Of a stretch of 35,770 nt of DNA, positions 27,569 to 35,130 are shown piece by piece. The notes under the pieces were generated by a model. It was not told where the DNA came from. It ran no database searches and saw nothing but the letters and a program-made list of their open reading frames with translations. Within the stretch, counting starts at the first letter, position 1. Each line of letters starts with the position of its first letter. The position numbers were made by a program, and so were the translations under genes. This DNA is from Streptomyces rochei (GTDB lineage Bacteria; Actinomycetota; Actinomycetes; Streptomycetales; Streptomycetaceae). The stretch is taken from positions 1 to 35,770 of the forward strand of contig MUMD01000016.1 in assembly GCA_002155895.1 (NCBI GenBank). The letters run 5' to 3'.

Positions 27569-27882
27569 CCTTCGTACGCGTCTGTGGAGCGGACGAGCTG
27601 GAGGAGGACACCCCGAAGCGGGTGGAACTCGACGGCACGCCGATCTCCGTCGTGCGTACCGAGGGCGAGGTCTTCGCGATCCACGACATCTGCTCGCACG
27701 CGAACGTCTCCCTCGCCGAGGGCGAGGTCGACGACTGCCACATCGAGTGCTGGCTGCACGGCTCGCGCTTCGACCTCCGCTCGGGCAAGCCCGACAGTCT
27801 GCCGGCGACGCGCCCCGTCCCCGTATACCCCGTAAAGATCGAAGGGGACGACGTGCTCGTCTCCCTCACCCAGGAGTCCTGA
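27565..27882 (+). CDS. Rieske-type ferredoxin of the SUF operon
   Basis: 105-aa [2Fe-2S] protein of the bifunctional/non-heme iron oxygenase ferredoxin type. The cluster ligands are Cys43-x-His45 (CSHANVSL) and Cys62-x2-His65 (CWLHGSRFDLRSG), followed by the usual proline-rich end (PATRPVPVYPVKIEGDDVLV). The ATG overlaps the sufD stop as ATGA and sufC follows after 7 nt. It could donate electrons to cluster assembly or be an early cluster acceptor; neither is shown by sequence. This gene position is conserved in actinobacterial suf operons as I know them. Confidence 0.93.
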   Translation: MTFVRVCGADELEEDTPKRVELDGTPISVVRTEGEVFAIHDICSHANVSLAEGEVDDCHIECWLHGSRFDLRSGKPDSLPATRPVPVYPVKIEGDDVLVSLTQES

Positions 27883-27889
27883 GGCACCC

Positions 27890-28654
27890 ATGGCAACGCT
27901 TGAAATCCGAGACCTGCACGTCACCGTCGAGGCCGACAACGCCACGAAGGAGATCCTCAAGGGCGTCGACCTGACCGTGAAGCAGGGCGAGACGCACGCC
28001 ATCATGGGCCCCAACGGCTCCGGCAAGTCGACCCTCGCCTACTCCCTCGCGGGTCACCCCAAGTACACGATCACCGGCGGCACCGTCACCCTCGACGGCG
28101 AGGACGTCCTGGAGATGTCCGTCGACGAGCGCGCCCGCGCCGGCCTCTTCCTGGCCATGCAGTACCCGGTCGAGGTCCCCGGCGTCTCCGTCTCCAACTT
28201 CCTGCGCACCTCCGCCACCGCCGTCCGCGGCGAGGCCCCCAAGCTGCGCACCTGGGTGAAGGAGGTCAAGGAGGCCATGCAGCGCCTCAACATGGACCCC
28301 GCCTTCGCCGAGCGCAACGTCAACGAGGGCTTCTCCGGCGGTGAGAAGAAGCGCCACGAGATCCTCCAGCTGGAGCTGCTCAAGCCGAAGATGGCGATCC
28401 TCGACGAGACCGACTCCGGCCTCGACGTCGACGCCCTGCGCGTCGTCTCCGAGGGCGTCAACCGGGTCCGCGAGACCGGTGAGGTCGGCACCCTGCTGAT
28501 CACGCACTACACGCGCATCCTGCGCTACATCAAGCCCGACCACGTCCACGTCTTCGCGGCCGGCCGCATCGCCGAGTCCGGCGGCCCCGAGCTGGCCGAC
28601 AAGCTGGAGGCCGAGGGCTACGAGGCTTACACGAAGGGTGGCGCATCCGAGTGA
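27890..28654 (+). CDS. sufC: SUF system ATPase SufC
   Basis: 254-aa ABC-type ATPase that drives conformational change of SufB-SufD during cluster assembly; it is not a membrane transporter. Walker A GPNGSGKST (40-48), signature SGGEKKR, Walker B ending ILDETDSGLDVDALR, switch His in LLITHYTR. The SGGEKKRHEILQ and ETDSGLD forms are specific to SufC. ATG 27890 has GAGG upstream. The stop overlaps sufS as GTGA. Confidence 0.97.
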   Translation: MATLEIRDLHVTVEADNATKEILKGVDLTVKQGETHAIMGPNGSGKSTLAYSLAGHPKYTITGGTVTLDGEDVLEMSVDERARAGLFLAMQYPVEVPGVSVSNFLRTSATAVRGEAPKLRTWVKEVKEAMQRLNMDPAFAERNVNEGFSGGEKKRHEILQLELLKPKMAILDETDSGLDVDALRVVSEGVNRVRETGEVGTLLITHYTRILRYIKPDHVHVFAAGRIAESGGPELADKLEAEGYEAYTKGGASE

Positions 28655-29907
28655 CACAGCTGCCGGGCCTCCTCGACACCGAGGCGATCCGCAAGGACTT
28701 CCCGATCCTGGACCGCGTGCTCCACGACGGTAAGAAGCTCGTCTACCTCGACAACGCCGCGACCTCGCAGACCCCGCGCCAGGTCATCGACGTGCTCGAC
28801 GAGTACTACGAGCAGCACAACGCCAACGTCCACCGTGGCGTGCACGTCCTCGCCGAGGAGGCCACGGCGCTGTACGAGGGCGCGCGGGACAAGGTCGCGG
28901 AGTTCATCAACGCGCCCTCCCGCGACGAGGTGATCTTCACCAAGAACGCCTCGGAGTCCCTCAACCTCGTGGCCAACATGCTGGGCTGGGCCGACGAGCC
29001 CTACCGGGTGGACCACGAGACCGAGATCGTCATCACGGAGATGGAGCACCACTCCAACATCGTGCCGTGGCAGCTGCTCGCGCAGCGCACCGGCGCGAAG
29101 CTCCGCTGGTTCGGTCTGACGGACGACGGCCGCCTGGACCTGTCCAACATCGACGAGGTCATCACGGAGAAGACGAAGATCGTCTCCTTCGTGCTGGTCT
29201 CCAACATCCTGGGCACCCAGAACCCGGTCGAGGCCATCGTGCGCCGCGCCCAGGAGGTCGGCGCGCTCGTGTGCGTCGACGCCTCCCAGGCCGCGCCGCA
29301 CATGCCGCTGGACGTGCAGGCCCTCCAGGCCGACTTCGTGGCCTTCACCGGCCACAAGATGTGCGGCCCGACGGGCATCGGCGTCCTGTGGGGCCGCCAG
29401 GAGCTGCTGGAGGACCTGCCCCCGTTCCTCGGCGGCGGCGAGATGATCGAGACCGTCTCGATGCACTCCTCCACCTACGCACCGGCACCGCACAAGTTCG
29501 AGGCGGGCACGCCCCCCATCGCCGGGGCGGTCGGCCTGGGCGCGGCGATCGACTACCTCAATTCGATCGGCATGGACAAGATCCTCGCCCACGAGCACGC
29601 ACTGACCGAGTACGCGGTCAAGCGCCTGCTCGAGGTCCCGGACCTGCGCATCATCGGCCCCACCACGGCCGAGGAGCGCGGGGCGGCGATCAGCTTCACG
29701 CTGGGTGACATCCACCCGCACGACGTGGGCCAGGTACTCGACGAGCAGGGCATCGCGGTCCGGGTCGGCCATCACTGCGCCCGCCCCGTCTGCCTGCGCT
29801 ACGGAATTCCTGCGACCACGCGAGCGTCGTTCTATCTGTACTCCACGCCGGCCGAGATCGACGCACTGGTCGACGGCCTGGAGCACGTACGGAACTTCTT
29901 CGGCTGA
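28651..29907 (+). CDS. sufS: Cysteine desulfurase SufS
   Basis: 418-aa PLP enzyme releasing sulfur from cysteine for cluster assembly. The PLP lysine is Lys236 in TGHKMCGPTG; the persulfide cysteine is Cys376 in GHHCARPVC, in the short-loop arrangement of group II desulfurases, which need a partner protein such as SufU. N-terminal YLDNAATSQTP and MEHHSNIVPW are typical. GTG 28651 overlaps the sufC stop. SufU follows after 17 nt. Confidence 0.97.
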   Translation: MTQLPGLLDTEAIRKDFPILDRVLHDGKKLVYLDNAATSQTPRQVIDVLDEYYEQHNANVHRGVHVLAEEATALYEGARDKVAEFINAPSRDEVIFTKNASESLNLVANMLGWADEPYRVDHETEIVITEMEHHSNIVPWQLLAQRTGAKLRWFGLTDDGRLDLSNIDEVITEKTKIVSFVLVSNILGTQNPVEAIVRRAQEVGALVCVDASQAAPHMPLDVQALQADFVAFTGHKMCGPTGIGVLWGRQELLEDLPPFLGGGEMIETVSMHSSTYAPAPHKFEAGTPPIAGAVGLGAAIDYLNSIGMDKILAHEHALTEYAVKRLLEVPDLRIIGPTTAEERGAAISFTLGDIHPHDVGQVLDEQGIAVRVGHHCARPVCLRYGIPATTRASFYLYSTPAEIDALVDGLEHVRNFFG

Positions 29908-29924
29908 CGGGACGAGCGAAGAGC

Positions 29925-30395
29925 ATGAAGCTGGACTCCATGTACCAGGAAGTCATCCTGGACCACTACAAGAACCCGCACGGGCGGGGCTTGCGGGATG
30001 GCGACGCCGAGGTCCACCACGTCAACCCGACATGCGGTGACGAGATCACACTCCGCGTGAAGTACGACGGCACGACGATCAGCGACGTCAGCTACGAGGG
30101 CCAGGGCTGCTCCATCAGCCAGGCGAGCGCCTCGGTGCTGAACGACCTGCTGGTCGGCAAGGACCTGGCCCGGGCACAGCAGATCCAGGAGACCTTCCTG
30201 GAGCTGATGCAGTCCAAGGGCAGGATCGAGCCCGACGACGCGATGGAGGAGGTCCTGGAGGACGCGGTCGCGTTCGCCGGGGTCTCGAAGTACCCGGCCC
30301 GGGTCAAGTGCGCCCTGCTGAGCTGGATGGCCTGGAAGGACGCGACGGCCCAGGCGCTGGACGGCGCCGACGCCGAGAAGGAGACGACGGCATGA
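29925..30395 (+). CDS. sufU: SufU zinc-dependent sulfurtransferase
   Basis: 156-aa IscU-like protein. Zinc ligands expected for SufU are present: Cys37 and Asp39 (NPTCGDE), Cys62 (GQGCSIS) and Cys129 (RVKCALLSW). The inserted stretch between Cys62 and Cys129 is the longer SufU form rather than IscU. In Firmicutes and actinobacteria SufU takes the persulfide sulfur from SufS. ATG 29925 has GAAGAG upstream (weak). The stop overlaps the next gene as ATGA. Confidence 0.95.
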   Translation: MKLDSMYQEVILDHYKNPHGRGLRDGDAEVHHVNPTCGDEITLRVKYDGTTISDVSYEGQGCSISQASASVLNDLLVGKDLARAQQIQETFLELMQSKGRIEPDDAMEEVLEDAVAFAGVSKYPARVKCALLSWMAWKDATAQALDGADAEKETTA

Positions 30396-30724
30396 GCGAG
30401 ACCGTGGAAATGAAGCCGGCCTCGGAGGAGGAGCTCCGCGAGGCCCTGATGGACGTCGTGGACCCCGAGCTGGGCATCGACGTCGTCAACCTCGGCCTGA
30501 TCTACGGCATCCACGTCGACGACGCGAACATCGCGACCGTCGACATGACCCTCACGTCGGCGGCCTGTCCGCTGACCGACGTGATCGAGGACCAGGCCAA
30601 GTCCGCCACGGACGGCCTCGTCAACGAGCTGCGCATCAACTGGGTCTGGATGCCGCCGTGGGGCCCGGACAAGATCACGGACGACGGCCGCGAGCAGCTG
30701 CGCGCGCTCGGGTTCAACGTCTGA
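30392..30724 (+). CDS. SufT-like MIP18/DUF59 protein
   Basis: 110-aa protein of the MIP18 (DUF59, PaaD-like) family implicated in Fe-S cluster maturation. The motif DPELGIDVVNLGLIYGI (about 25-41) and TSAACPLTDVIEDQ with the conserved Cys define the family. The end is WVWMPPWGPDKITDDGREQLRALGF. ATG 30392 overlaps the sufU stop; the longer frame lies inside sufU. Last gene of the operon, 11 nt before the terminator. Confidence 0.93.
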   Translation: MSETVEMKPASEEELREALMDVVDPELGIDVVNLGLIYGIHVDDANIATVDMTLTSAACPLTDVIEDQAKSATDGLVNELRINWVWMPPWGPDKITDDGREQLRALGFNV

Positions 30725-30735
30725 GACACACCGCT

Positions 30736-30776
30736 CGCGAGAACGGCGACGCCCTTCGGGCGTCGCCGTTCTCGCG
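30736..30776. terminator. suf operon terminator
   Basis: Perfect 19-bp stem (30736-30754 and 30758-30776) closing on a CTTCGG-type loop, starting 11 nt after the last suf gene. Confidence 0.93.
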
Positions 30777-30794
30777 TATGCGGGACCCTCGTTA

Positions 30795-30812
30795 TGTACG
30801 CTCGTACACATG
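30795..30812 (+). promoter_or_regulatory. Operator and leaderless -10 of the SMR-TetR pair
   Basis: TGTACG-CT-CGTACA (30795-30808) is a perfect 6-2-6 palindrome. The -10-like TACGCT (30797-30802) lies inside it and is followed by exactly seven bases and the ATG at 30810. A TetR dimer on this site would block the promoter of its own operon. Confidence 0.65.
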
Positions 30813-31130
30813 GGATATCTGCTCCTGGCCGGAGCCATCGCCGCCGAGGTGGCCGGCACCACCGCCATGAAGTACAGCGAGGGCTTCAGCAGGCTGGGGC
30901 CCTCCCTGCTGACCGCACTCGCCTACGTGCTCTCCTTCGCGCTGCTCGCCCAGACCCTGAAGATCCTCGCCGTCGGCACGGCGTACGCCATCTGGGCCGG
31001 GGTGGGCACCGCCGCCATCGCCGCGATCGGCGTGCTGTTCATGGGGGAGGGGATGACCGTCACCAAGGCCGCCGGGATCGCGCTGATCATCGTCGGAGTC
31101 GTCGTCCTCAACCTGGGCGGCGCGCACTGA
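30810..31130 (+). CDS. Small multidrug resistance (SMR) efflux protein
   Basis: 106-aa four-helix membrane protein of the EmrE/SugE/QacE family, a proton-driven exporter of cations such as quaternary ammonium or guanidinium compounds. The essential glutamate is Glu13 in AAEVAGTTAMKYSEGF; AYAIWAGVGTAAIAAIG and GEGMTVTKAAGIALIIVGVV follow the family pattern. The KYSEGF form fits the EmrE/QacC branch better than SugE/Gdx, but I am not sure. No ribosome site; likely leaderless. The stop overlaps the tetR start by one base (TGATG). Confidence 0.92.
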   Translation: MGYLLLAGAIAAEVAGTTAMKYSEGFSRLGPSLLTALAYVLSFALLAQTLKILAVGTAYAIWAGVGTAAIAAIGVLFMGEGMTVTKAAGIALIIVGVVVLNLGGAH

Positions 31131-31672
31131 TGCCGCGTCGGCACGACCCCGAGCGGCGGCAGCGCATCATCGACGCGGCGATCCGGGTCGTCGGGCGGCA
31201 GGGCATCGCGGGTCTCAGCCACCGCACGGTCGCCGCCGAGGCGGACGTTCCGCTGGGCTCGACGACGTACCACTTCGCCACCCTGGACGAGCTGCTGGTC
31301 GCCGCGCTGCGGCAGGCCAACGAGGGCTTCGCCAAGGTGGTCGCGGCCCATCCGGAACTGGCCGACCCCGAGGCCGACGTCGATCTGGCCGGCGAGCTGG
31401 CCCGCGTCCTCGGGGAGTGGCTGGGCGGCGACCGTACGGGGGTGGAGCTGGAGTACGAGCTGTATCTGGCGGCCCTGCGACGGCCCGCGCTGCGGCCGGT
31501 GGCCGCGGAGTGGGCGGAGGGGGTGGGGGCGCTCCTTGCCGCGCGGACCGACGCGGTGACGGCGCGGGCGCTGGTGGCGGTGCTGGACGGGATCTGTCTG
31601 CAGGTGCTGCTGACGGACTCGGTGTACGACGAGGGGTACGCGCGGGAGGTGCTGGCGCGGGTGCTCGGGTGA
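31130..31672 (+). CDS. TetR-family regulator
   Basis: 180-aa repressor. DNA-binding domain at 1-60: RRQRIIDAAIRVVGRQGIAG, then LSHRTVAAEADVPLGSTTYHFATLDELL, the normal TetR helix-turn-helix. The C-terminal helical ligand domain (VELEYELYLAALRRPALRP, GICLQVLLTDS) resembles regulators of SMR/QacA pumps. ATG 31130 overlaps the SMR stop, so translation is coupled. The palindrome upstream of the pump is its likely operator. Confidence 0.92.
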   Translation: MPRRHDPERRQRIIDAAIRVVGRQGIAGLSHRTVAAEADVPLGSTTYHFATLDELLVAALRQANEGFAKVVAAHPELADPEADVDLAGELARVLGEWLGGDRTGVELEYELYLAALRRPALRPVAAEWAEGVGALLAARTDAVTARALVAVLDGICLQVLLTDSVYDEGYAREVLARVLG

Positions 31673-31703
31673 AGCGGCGTGGGGGCGGATGTCGTCGCCG
31701 GCA

Positions 31704-31770
31704 GTTGTGCCCACACAGCTGCGGGCAGTCGTGCCGCTGGGGCGGCACGGGTGGGCGCAGCGGCACCCCC
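31704..31770. repeat. Probable dispersed intergenic repeat
   Basis: In the 215-bp gap between tetR and dapD: GCCCAC (31709-31714) pairs with GTGGGC (31751-31756), and GTGCCGC-tggg-GCGGCAC (31731-31748) forms the inner hairpin. Further related pieces follow to 31770. From memory, sequences with GGGCAGTCGTGCC and GGCGGCACGGGTGGGC recur between genes in Streptomyces. It could also act as the tetR terminator. Confidence 0.55.
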
Positions 31771-31875
31771 GCAGCGCCGGCGGCCGGGTGGGTGGCGTTG
31801 GCCGTAGGGGTGGAGGTGGGCGACCGGCACGTGAGATGGCCGGTGGTCGGTTCGCACCTGGACGCCCCCGCCGGT

Positions 31876-31890
31876 TAGGTTGCCCTCATG
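31876..31890 (+). promoter_or_regulatory. Leaderless -10 element of dapD
   Basis: TAGGTT (31876-31881), six bases, then ATG at 31888; no ribosome site in front of the start. No clear -35. Confidence 0.5.
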
Positions 31891-32877
31891 ACCGACACGA
31901 CTGCTTCCCGTACCACCGGCGCCGTGGCCGCCGGGCTTGCCACGATCGCCGCCGACGGCACCGTTCTCGACACCTGGTTCCCGGCCCCGGAACTCGCCGC
32001 CGAGCCCGGCCCGTCCGGCACCGAGCGCCTCAGTGCCGAGCAGGCCGCCGAACTCCTCGGCGGCGGCGCCACCGCCGCGGTGGGTCCCGACGCCCGCCGC
32101 GGCGTCGAGGTGGTCGCGGTCCGCACGGTCATCTCCTCGCTGGACGAGAAGCCGGTCGACACGCACGACGTCTACCTGCGCCTGCACCTGCTCTCCCACC
32201 GCCTGGTCAAGCCGCACGGCCAGAGCCTCGACGGCATCTTCGCCCACCTCGCCAACGTCGCCTGGACCTCGCTGGGCCCGGTCGCCGTGGACGACATCGA
32301 GAAGGTCCGCCTCAACGCCCGCGCCGAGGGCCTGCACCTCCAGGTGACCTCGATCGACAAGTTCCCGCGCATGACGGACTACGTCGCCCCCAAGGGCGTG
32401 CGCATCGCCGACGCCGACCGCGTCCGCCTCGGCGCGCACCTGGCCGAGGGCACCACCGTCATGCACGAGGGCTTCGTCAACTTCAACGCGGGCACGCTGG
32501 GCACCTCGATGGTCGAGGGCCGCATCTCCGCGGGCGTCGTCGTCGGCGACGGCTCCGACATCGGCGGCGGCGCCTCCACCATGGGCACCCTCTCCGGCGG
32601 CGGCAACGTCCGCATCACCATCGGCGAGCGCTGCCTGGTCGGCGCCGAGGCGGGCGTCGGCATCGCGCTGGGCGACGAGTGCGTGGTCGAGGCCGGTCTC
32701 TACGTCACCGCGGGCACCCGCGTGACCATGCCCGACGGCCAGGTCGTCAAGGCCCGCGAACTCTCCGGCGCCTCCAACATCCTCTTCCGCCGCAACTCGG
32801 TCACGGGCACGGTCGAGGCCCGCCCGAACAACGCGGTGTGGGGCGGCCTGAACGAGATCCTGCACAGCCACAACTGA
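31888..32877 (+). CDS. dapD: 2,3,4,5-tetrahydropyridine-2,6-dicarboxylate N-succinyltransferase
   Basis: 329-aa enzyme that succinylates tetrahydrodipicolinate in the lysine/diaminopimelate path, needed for the cell wall. It is the actinobacterial DapD type. The C-terminal half (about 170-300) is a left-handed beta-helix of hexapeptide repeats: [57 protein letters not shown], then [14 protein letters not shown]. The start follows a leaderless -10. A dapA-family gene lies 0.7 kb downstream on the other strand. Confidence 0.95.
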   Translation: MTDTTASRTTGAVAAGLATIAADGTVLDTWFPAPELAAEPGPSGTERLSAEQAAELLGGGATAAVGPDARRGVEVVAVRTVISSLDEKPVDTHDVYLRLHLLSHRLVKPHGQSLDGIFAHLANVAWTSLGPVAVDDIEKVRLNARAEGLHLQVTSIDKFPRMTDYVAPKGVRIADADRVRLGAHLAEGTTVMHEGFVNFNAGTLGTSMVEGRISAGVVVGDGSDIGGGASTMGTLSGGGNVRITIGERCLVGAEAGVGIALGDECVVEAGLYVTAGTRVTMPDGQVVKARELSGASNILFRRNSVTGTVEARPNNAVWGGLNEILHSHN

Positions 32878-32932
32878 CGCGCCCCGCCACCGGCACGGTC
32901 GCGACCGGCCGGCCGGGGGCGCCGGGTCGTAC

Positions 32933-32973
32933 CGCCCTCCCGACACGTCCGTCCGCGGCGTGCCGGGAGGGCG
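32933..32973. terminator. Bidirectional terminator after dapD
   Basis: 15-bp inverted repeat (32933-32947 and 32959-32973) with one A-C mismatch and an 11-nt loop, between dapD and the convergent small gene ending at 32975. Confidence 0.8.
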
Positions 32974-32974
32974 T

Positions 32975-33199
32975 TCAGCGTTTCAGGGCCCGGTACCGCT
33001 TGAGCAGCGCGGTGACGCGGGTCTGGTCGGCGGCGCCGTTCAGCTCGGTCAGGAGGTCGTCGGGGCACAGCTCGTAGAGGTCACCCCAGTAGCGGCGCCC
33101 GCGGTTGTCCCAGATCCGGTATCCGCCCGGGACGCCCCGGGCCACGTAGCGTCGTCTGCCCACCGGGTGACCGTAGGCGGGCGGGTGGTGTCCCGCCAA
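32975..33199 (-). CDS. Small hypothetical protein
   Basis: 74-aa basic protein with an Arg/Tyr/Trp-rich middle (GGYRIWDNRGRRYWGDLYEL) and a C-terminal helix (TRVTALLKRYRALKR). No domain recognised, no signal or membrane segment. The start is uncertain: TTG at 33199, or GTG at 33163 which would begin just before RRRYVARGVPGG. It ends two bases from the shared terminator, which supports a real convergent gene. Confidence 0.55.
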   Translation of the reverse strand: MAGHHPPAYGHPVGRRRYVARGVPGGYRIWDNRGRRYWGDLYELCPDDLLTELNGAADQTRVTALLKRYRALKR

Positions 33200-33334
33200 C
33201 GCTTTTGCCGCCCCGTGCCTCGCGCGCCCCCCTCACGTACGGATGACGGACCGTGACCTTCCGGTGGTCTTGGCGGATGAACGGGTGGACGCAGAGTCCG
33301 ATCAGACGCCGATCCGACGAAACGAGGACCTGGT

Positions 33335-33565
33335 ATGACGAACGAGCGGGCGAGGACCGTGGCGCGTTGGCTGGCCGGGGCGGGCGCCGCCGTGCTGGTG
33401 TGCTGGGCGCCGGCGGGAGCGGCGCACGCCGACGAGACCACCACCGGTTCGCACAACGGCCCCCGGGTCGGCCTCCTCAACGTCCACGTGGGGCAGATCG
33501 ACGACCCGGCGGAGGACGTACTGGAGCACACCCTGCTCTTCGGCGACGGCTACACCTGGAGCTGA
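33335..33565 (+). CDS. Small secreted protein of unknown function
   Basis: 76-aa precursor. The signal peptide (residues 1-32) ends AHA-DE; a cysteine (Cys23) sits inside the hydrophobic core and is not a lipobox. The mature 44-residue part (NGPRVGLLNVHVGQIDDPAEDVLEHTLLFGDGYTW) is acidic and cysteine-free and ends in Trp-Ser. ATG 33335 has GAGGA upstream. I do not recognise a family. Its 3' end overlaps the convergent dapA-like gene by 16 bp. Confidence 0.8.
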   Translation: MTNERARTVARWLAGAGAAVLVCWAPAGAAHADETTTGSHNGPRVGLLNVHVGQIDDPAEDVLEHTLLFGDGYTWS

Positions 33566-34551
33566 CGGGTACTGGTGGCCAGCTCCCCGTACGTCCTCAG
33601 CAGGGCCTCGGTCGTCGCCCGGTCCGCGCACCGCAGCGGTGCGCGGACCGGGCCCGCTGGCAGTCCCAGGGCGTCCAGCAGCGCCTTGGCGGTGACCGTG
33701 CCGGGCAGCCCGGCCGCCATCATCGACTCGACGAGCGGAAGCGCCCGGCGTTGCAGCAGGGCGGCCCGTCCGGTGTCGCCCGCGTCGAAGGCGTCCAGGA
33801 CGGCGCGGAACAGTTCCGGCGCGACGTTGGCGACCGTGCCGACGTACCCCGCCGCACCGATCGCGTACAGGGCGAGGATCTGCTCGTCGCAGCCCGCGTA
33901 GTACGCCAGATCCGTGCGGGACAGCACGTGCTGGGTGCCGAGGAGGTCGTACGCGCAGTCCTTGACGGCGACGATCCGCGGATGGCCGGAGAGCCGGACG
34001 AGCGTGGCGGGCTCGATACGGGTGCCGGTGCGGCCGGGGATGTCGTAGAGGACGAGCGGCAGACCGGACGCGTCCGCGATCTCCCGGAAGTGCGCCTCCA
34101 CGGCGTCCTGCGGGGGCCTGCTGTAGTACGGCGCGACCACCAGCAGCCCGTCCGCGCCGGCCTTCTCGGCGGCCCGGGCCAGCTCGACCGTGTGCCGGGT
34201 GTCCGCGGTGCCCACCCCGGCGACCAGCGCCGCCCGGTCGCCGACCGCCTCGCGCACCGCCGCGACCAGCGCCGCCTTCTCGGCGTCCGTGGTGGTCGGC
34301 GACTCGCCCGTGGTGCCGGACAGCACCAGGCCGTCGCAGCCCCCCGCCACCAGCCGGTCGGCGAGCCGCTGGGCACCGTCCAGATCGAGCGTCCCGGACT
34401 GCGTGAAGGGCGTGACCATGGCGCACAGGGCGCGGCCGAAGGGGGCGGGGGAGCGGTGGTCCGTCGGCATGGACGTCGTGGCCGGCGTGATCGTGGTGGC
34501 CGGCGTGGCCGGCGTGGCCGGCGTGGCCGTCGAGGGCGTCGTGGTCGTCAT
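33550..34551 (-). CDS. dapA: 4-hydroxy-tetrahydrodipicolinate synthase family protein
   Basis: 333-aa pyruvate-dependent aldolase-fold enzyme condensing pyruvate with aspartate semialdehyde. GTTGES (79-84), Tyr143 (YYSRP), Tyr169 (LYDIPGRTG) and Schiff-base Lys197 (AVKDC) keep the spacing of E. coli T44/T45, Y107, Y133 and K161. Residues 1-28 are a Thr/Ala/Pro stretch (TATPATPATPATTITPATTS) encoded by short tandem repeats. Start could be ATG 34551 or ATG 34470 (MPTDHRSPAPFG); neither has a good ribosome site. Paralogues exist in Streptomyces, so this may be a secondary DHDPS or a related aldolase. Confidence 0.88.
   Translation of the reverse strand: MTTTTPSTATPATPATPATTITPATTSMPTDHRSPAPFGRALCAMVTPFTQSGTLDLDGAQRLADRLVAGGCDGLVLSGTTGESPTTTDAEKAALVAAVREAVGDRAALVAGVGTADTRHTVELARAAEKAGADGLLVVAPYYSRPPQDAVEAHFREIADASGLPLVLYDIPGRTGTRIEPATLVRLSGHPRIVAVKDCAYDLLGTQHVLSRTDLAYYAGCDEQILALYAIGAAGYVGTVANVAPELFRAVLDAFDAGDTGRAALLQRRALPLVESMMAAGLPGTVTAKALLDALGLPAGPVRAPLRCADRATTEALLRTYGELATSTRQLQV
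34502..34528. repeat. 9-bp tandem repeat in the dapA 5' end
   Basis: Three perfect copies of GGCGTGGCC (34502-34510, 34511-34519, 34520-34528), encoding Ala-Thr-Pro units on the minus strand. Confidence 0.9.
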
Positions 34552-34710
34552 GGAAGCAGTGTCGGCGCGACGACCGTACAGCTCTACTTAAATCTGCTAC
34601 GAGGTACCGGTAAGGGATGCTGCGAAGTGGGCGGGCCGCGCACCCGCAGGGGTAGCGCCGCCCGGCCGGGGGTACCCGGGGCACTCCGAACCGAGAGGAG
34701 GCGGAACACC

Positions 34711-35130
34711 GTGACCGGGACCATGCACACCAGGCCGGTGCGCGACGAGCAGCACTCCGTGGGCGAACTCGTCGGTCAGGCCACCGAACAGCTCTCCCGG
34801 CTCGTACGCCAGGAAGTGGCCCTCGCCAAGATGGAGCTGGCCGAGAAGGGCAAGCGCGCCGGGCGCGGAGGCGGGATGCTCGGCGCCGCGGGAGCCATCG
34901 CGTACGTCGGTCTGTTCGCCCTGGCCGGCACGGCCACCGCCGCGCTCTCGCTGGCGCTGCCCGTCTGGGCCGCGGCGCTCATCGTGACGGCGGTGCTCTT
35001 CGTGATCGCGGGCGTACTGGCCATGATGGGCCGCGCCCAGCTCCGTCGCGCCGTGCCCCCGAAGCCCGAGGCGACCCTCGGCAGCGTCAGGACCGACGTG
35101 GACGTGATCAGGGAAAGGGCACATCGATGA
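34711..35130 (+). CDS. Phage-holin-family (DUF1469/YqjE-like) membrane protein
   Basis: 139-aa membrane protein. An amphipathic N-terminal helix (SVGELVGQATEQLSRLVRQEVALAKMELAEKGK) is followed by two membrane segments (about 57-80 and 84-106) and a short charged tail. This pattern is the putative superfamily III holin / YqjE family found in chromosomes; true holin activity is unproven and unlikely. GTG 34711 has GAGGAGG upstream; ATG 34723 is an alternative. The stop overlaps the next gene as ATGA, and the two usually occur together in actinobacteria. Confidence 0.88.
   Translation: MTGTMHTRPVRDEQHSVGELVGQATEQLSRLVRQEVALAKMELAEKGKRAGRGGGMLGAAGAIAYVGLFALAGTATAALSLALPVWAAALIVTAVLFVIAGVLAMMGRAQLRRAVPPKPEATLGSVRTDVDVIRERAHR

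Noticed and set aside
33253-34710. Upstream extension of the holin-like gene in the same frame
   Set aside because: It crosses the small secreted gene and dapA with no protein-like composition; GTG 34711 has a strong ribosome site.
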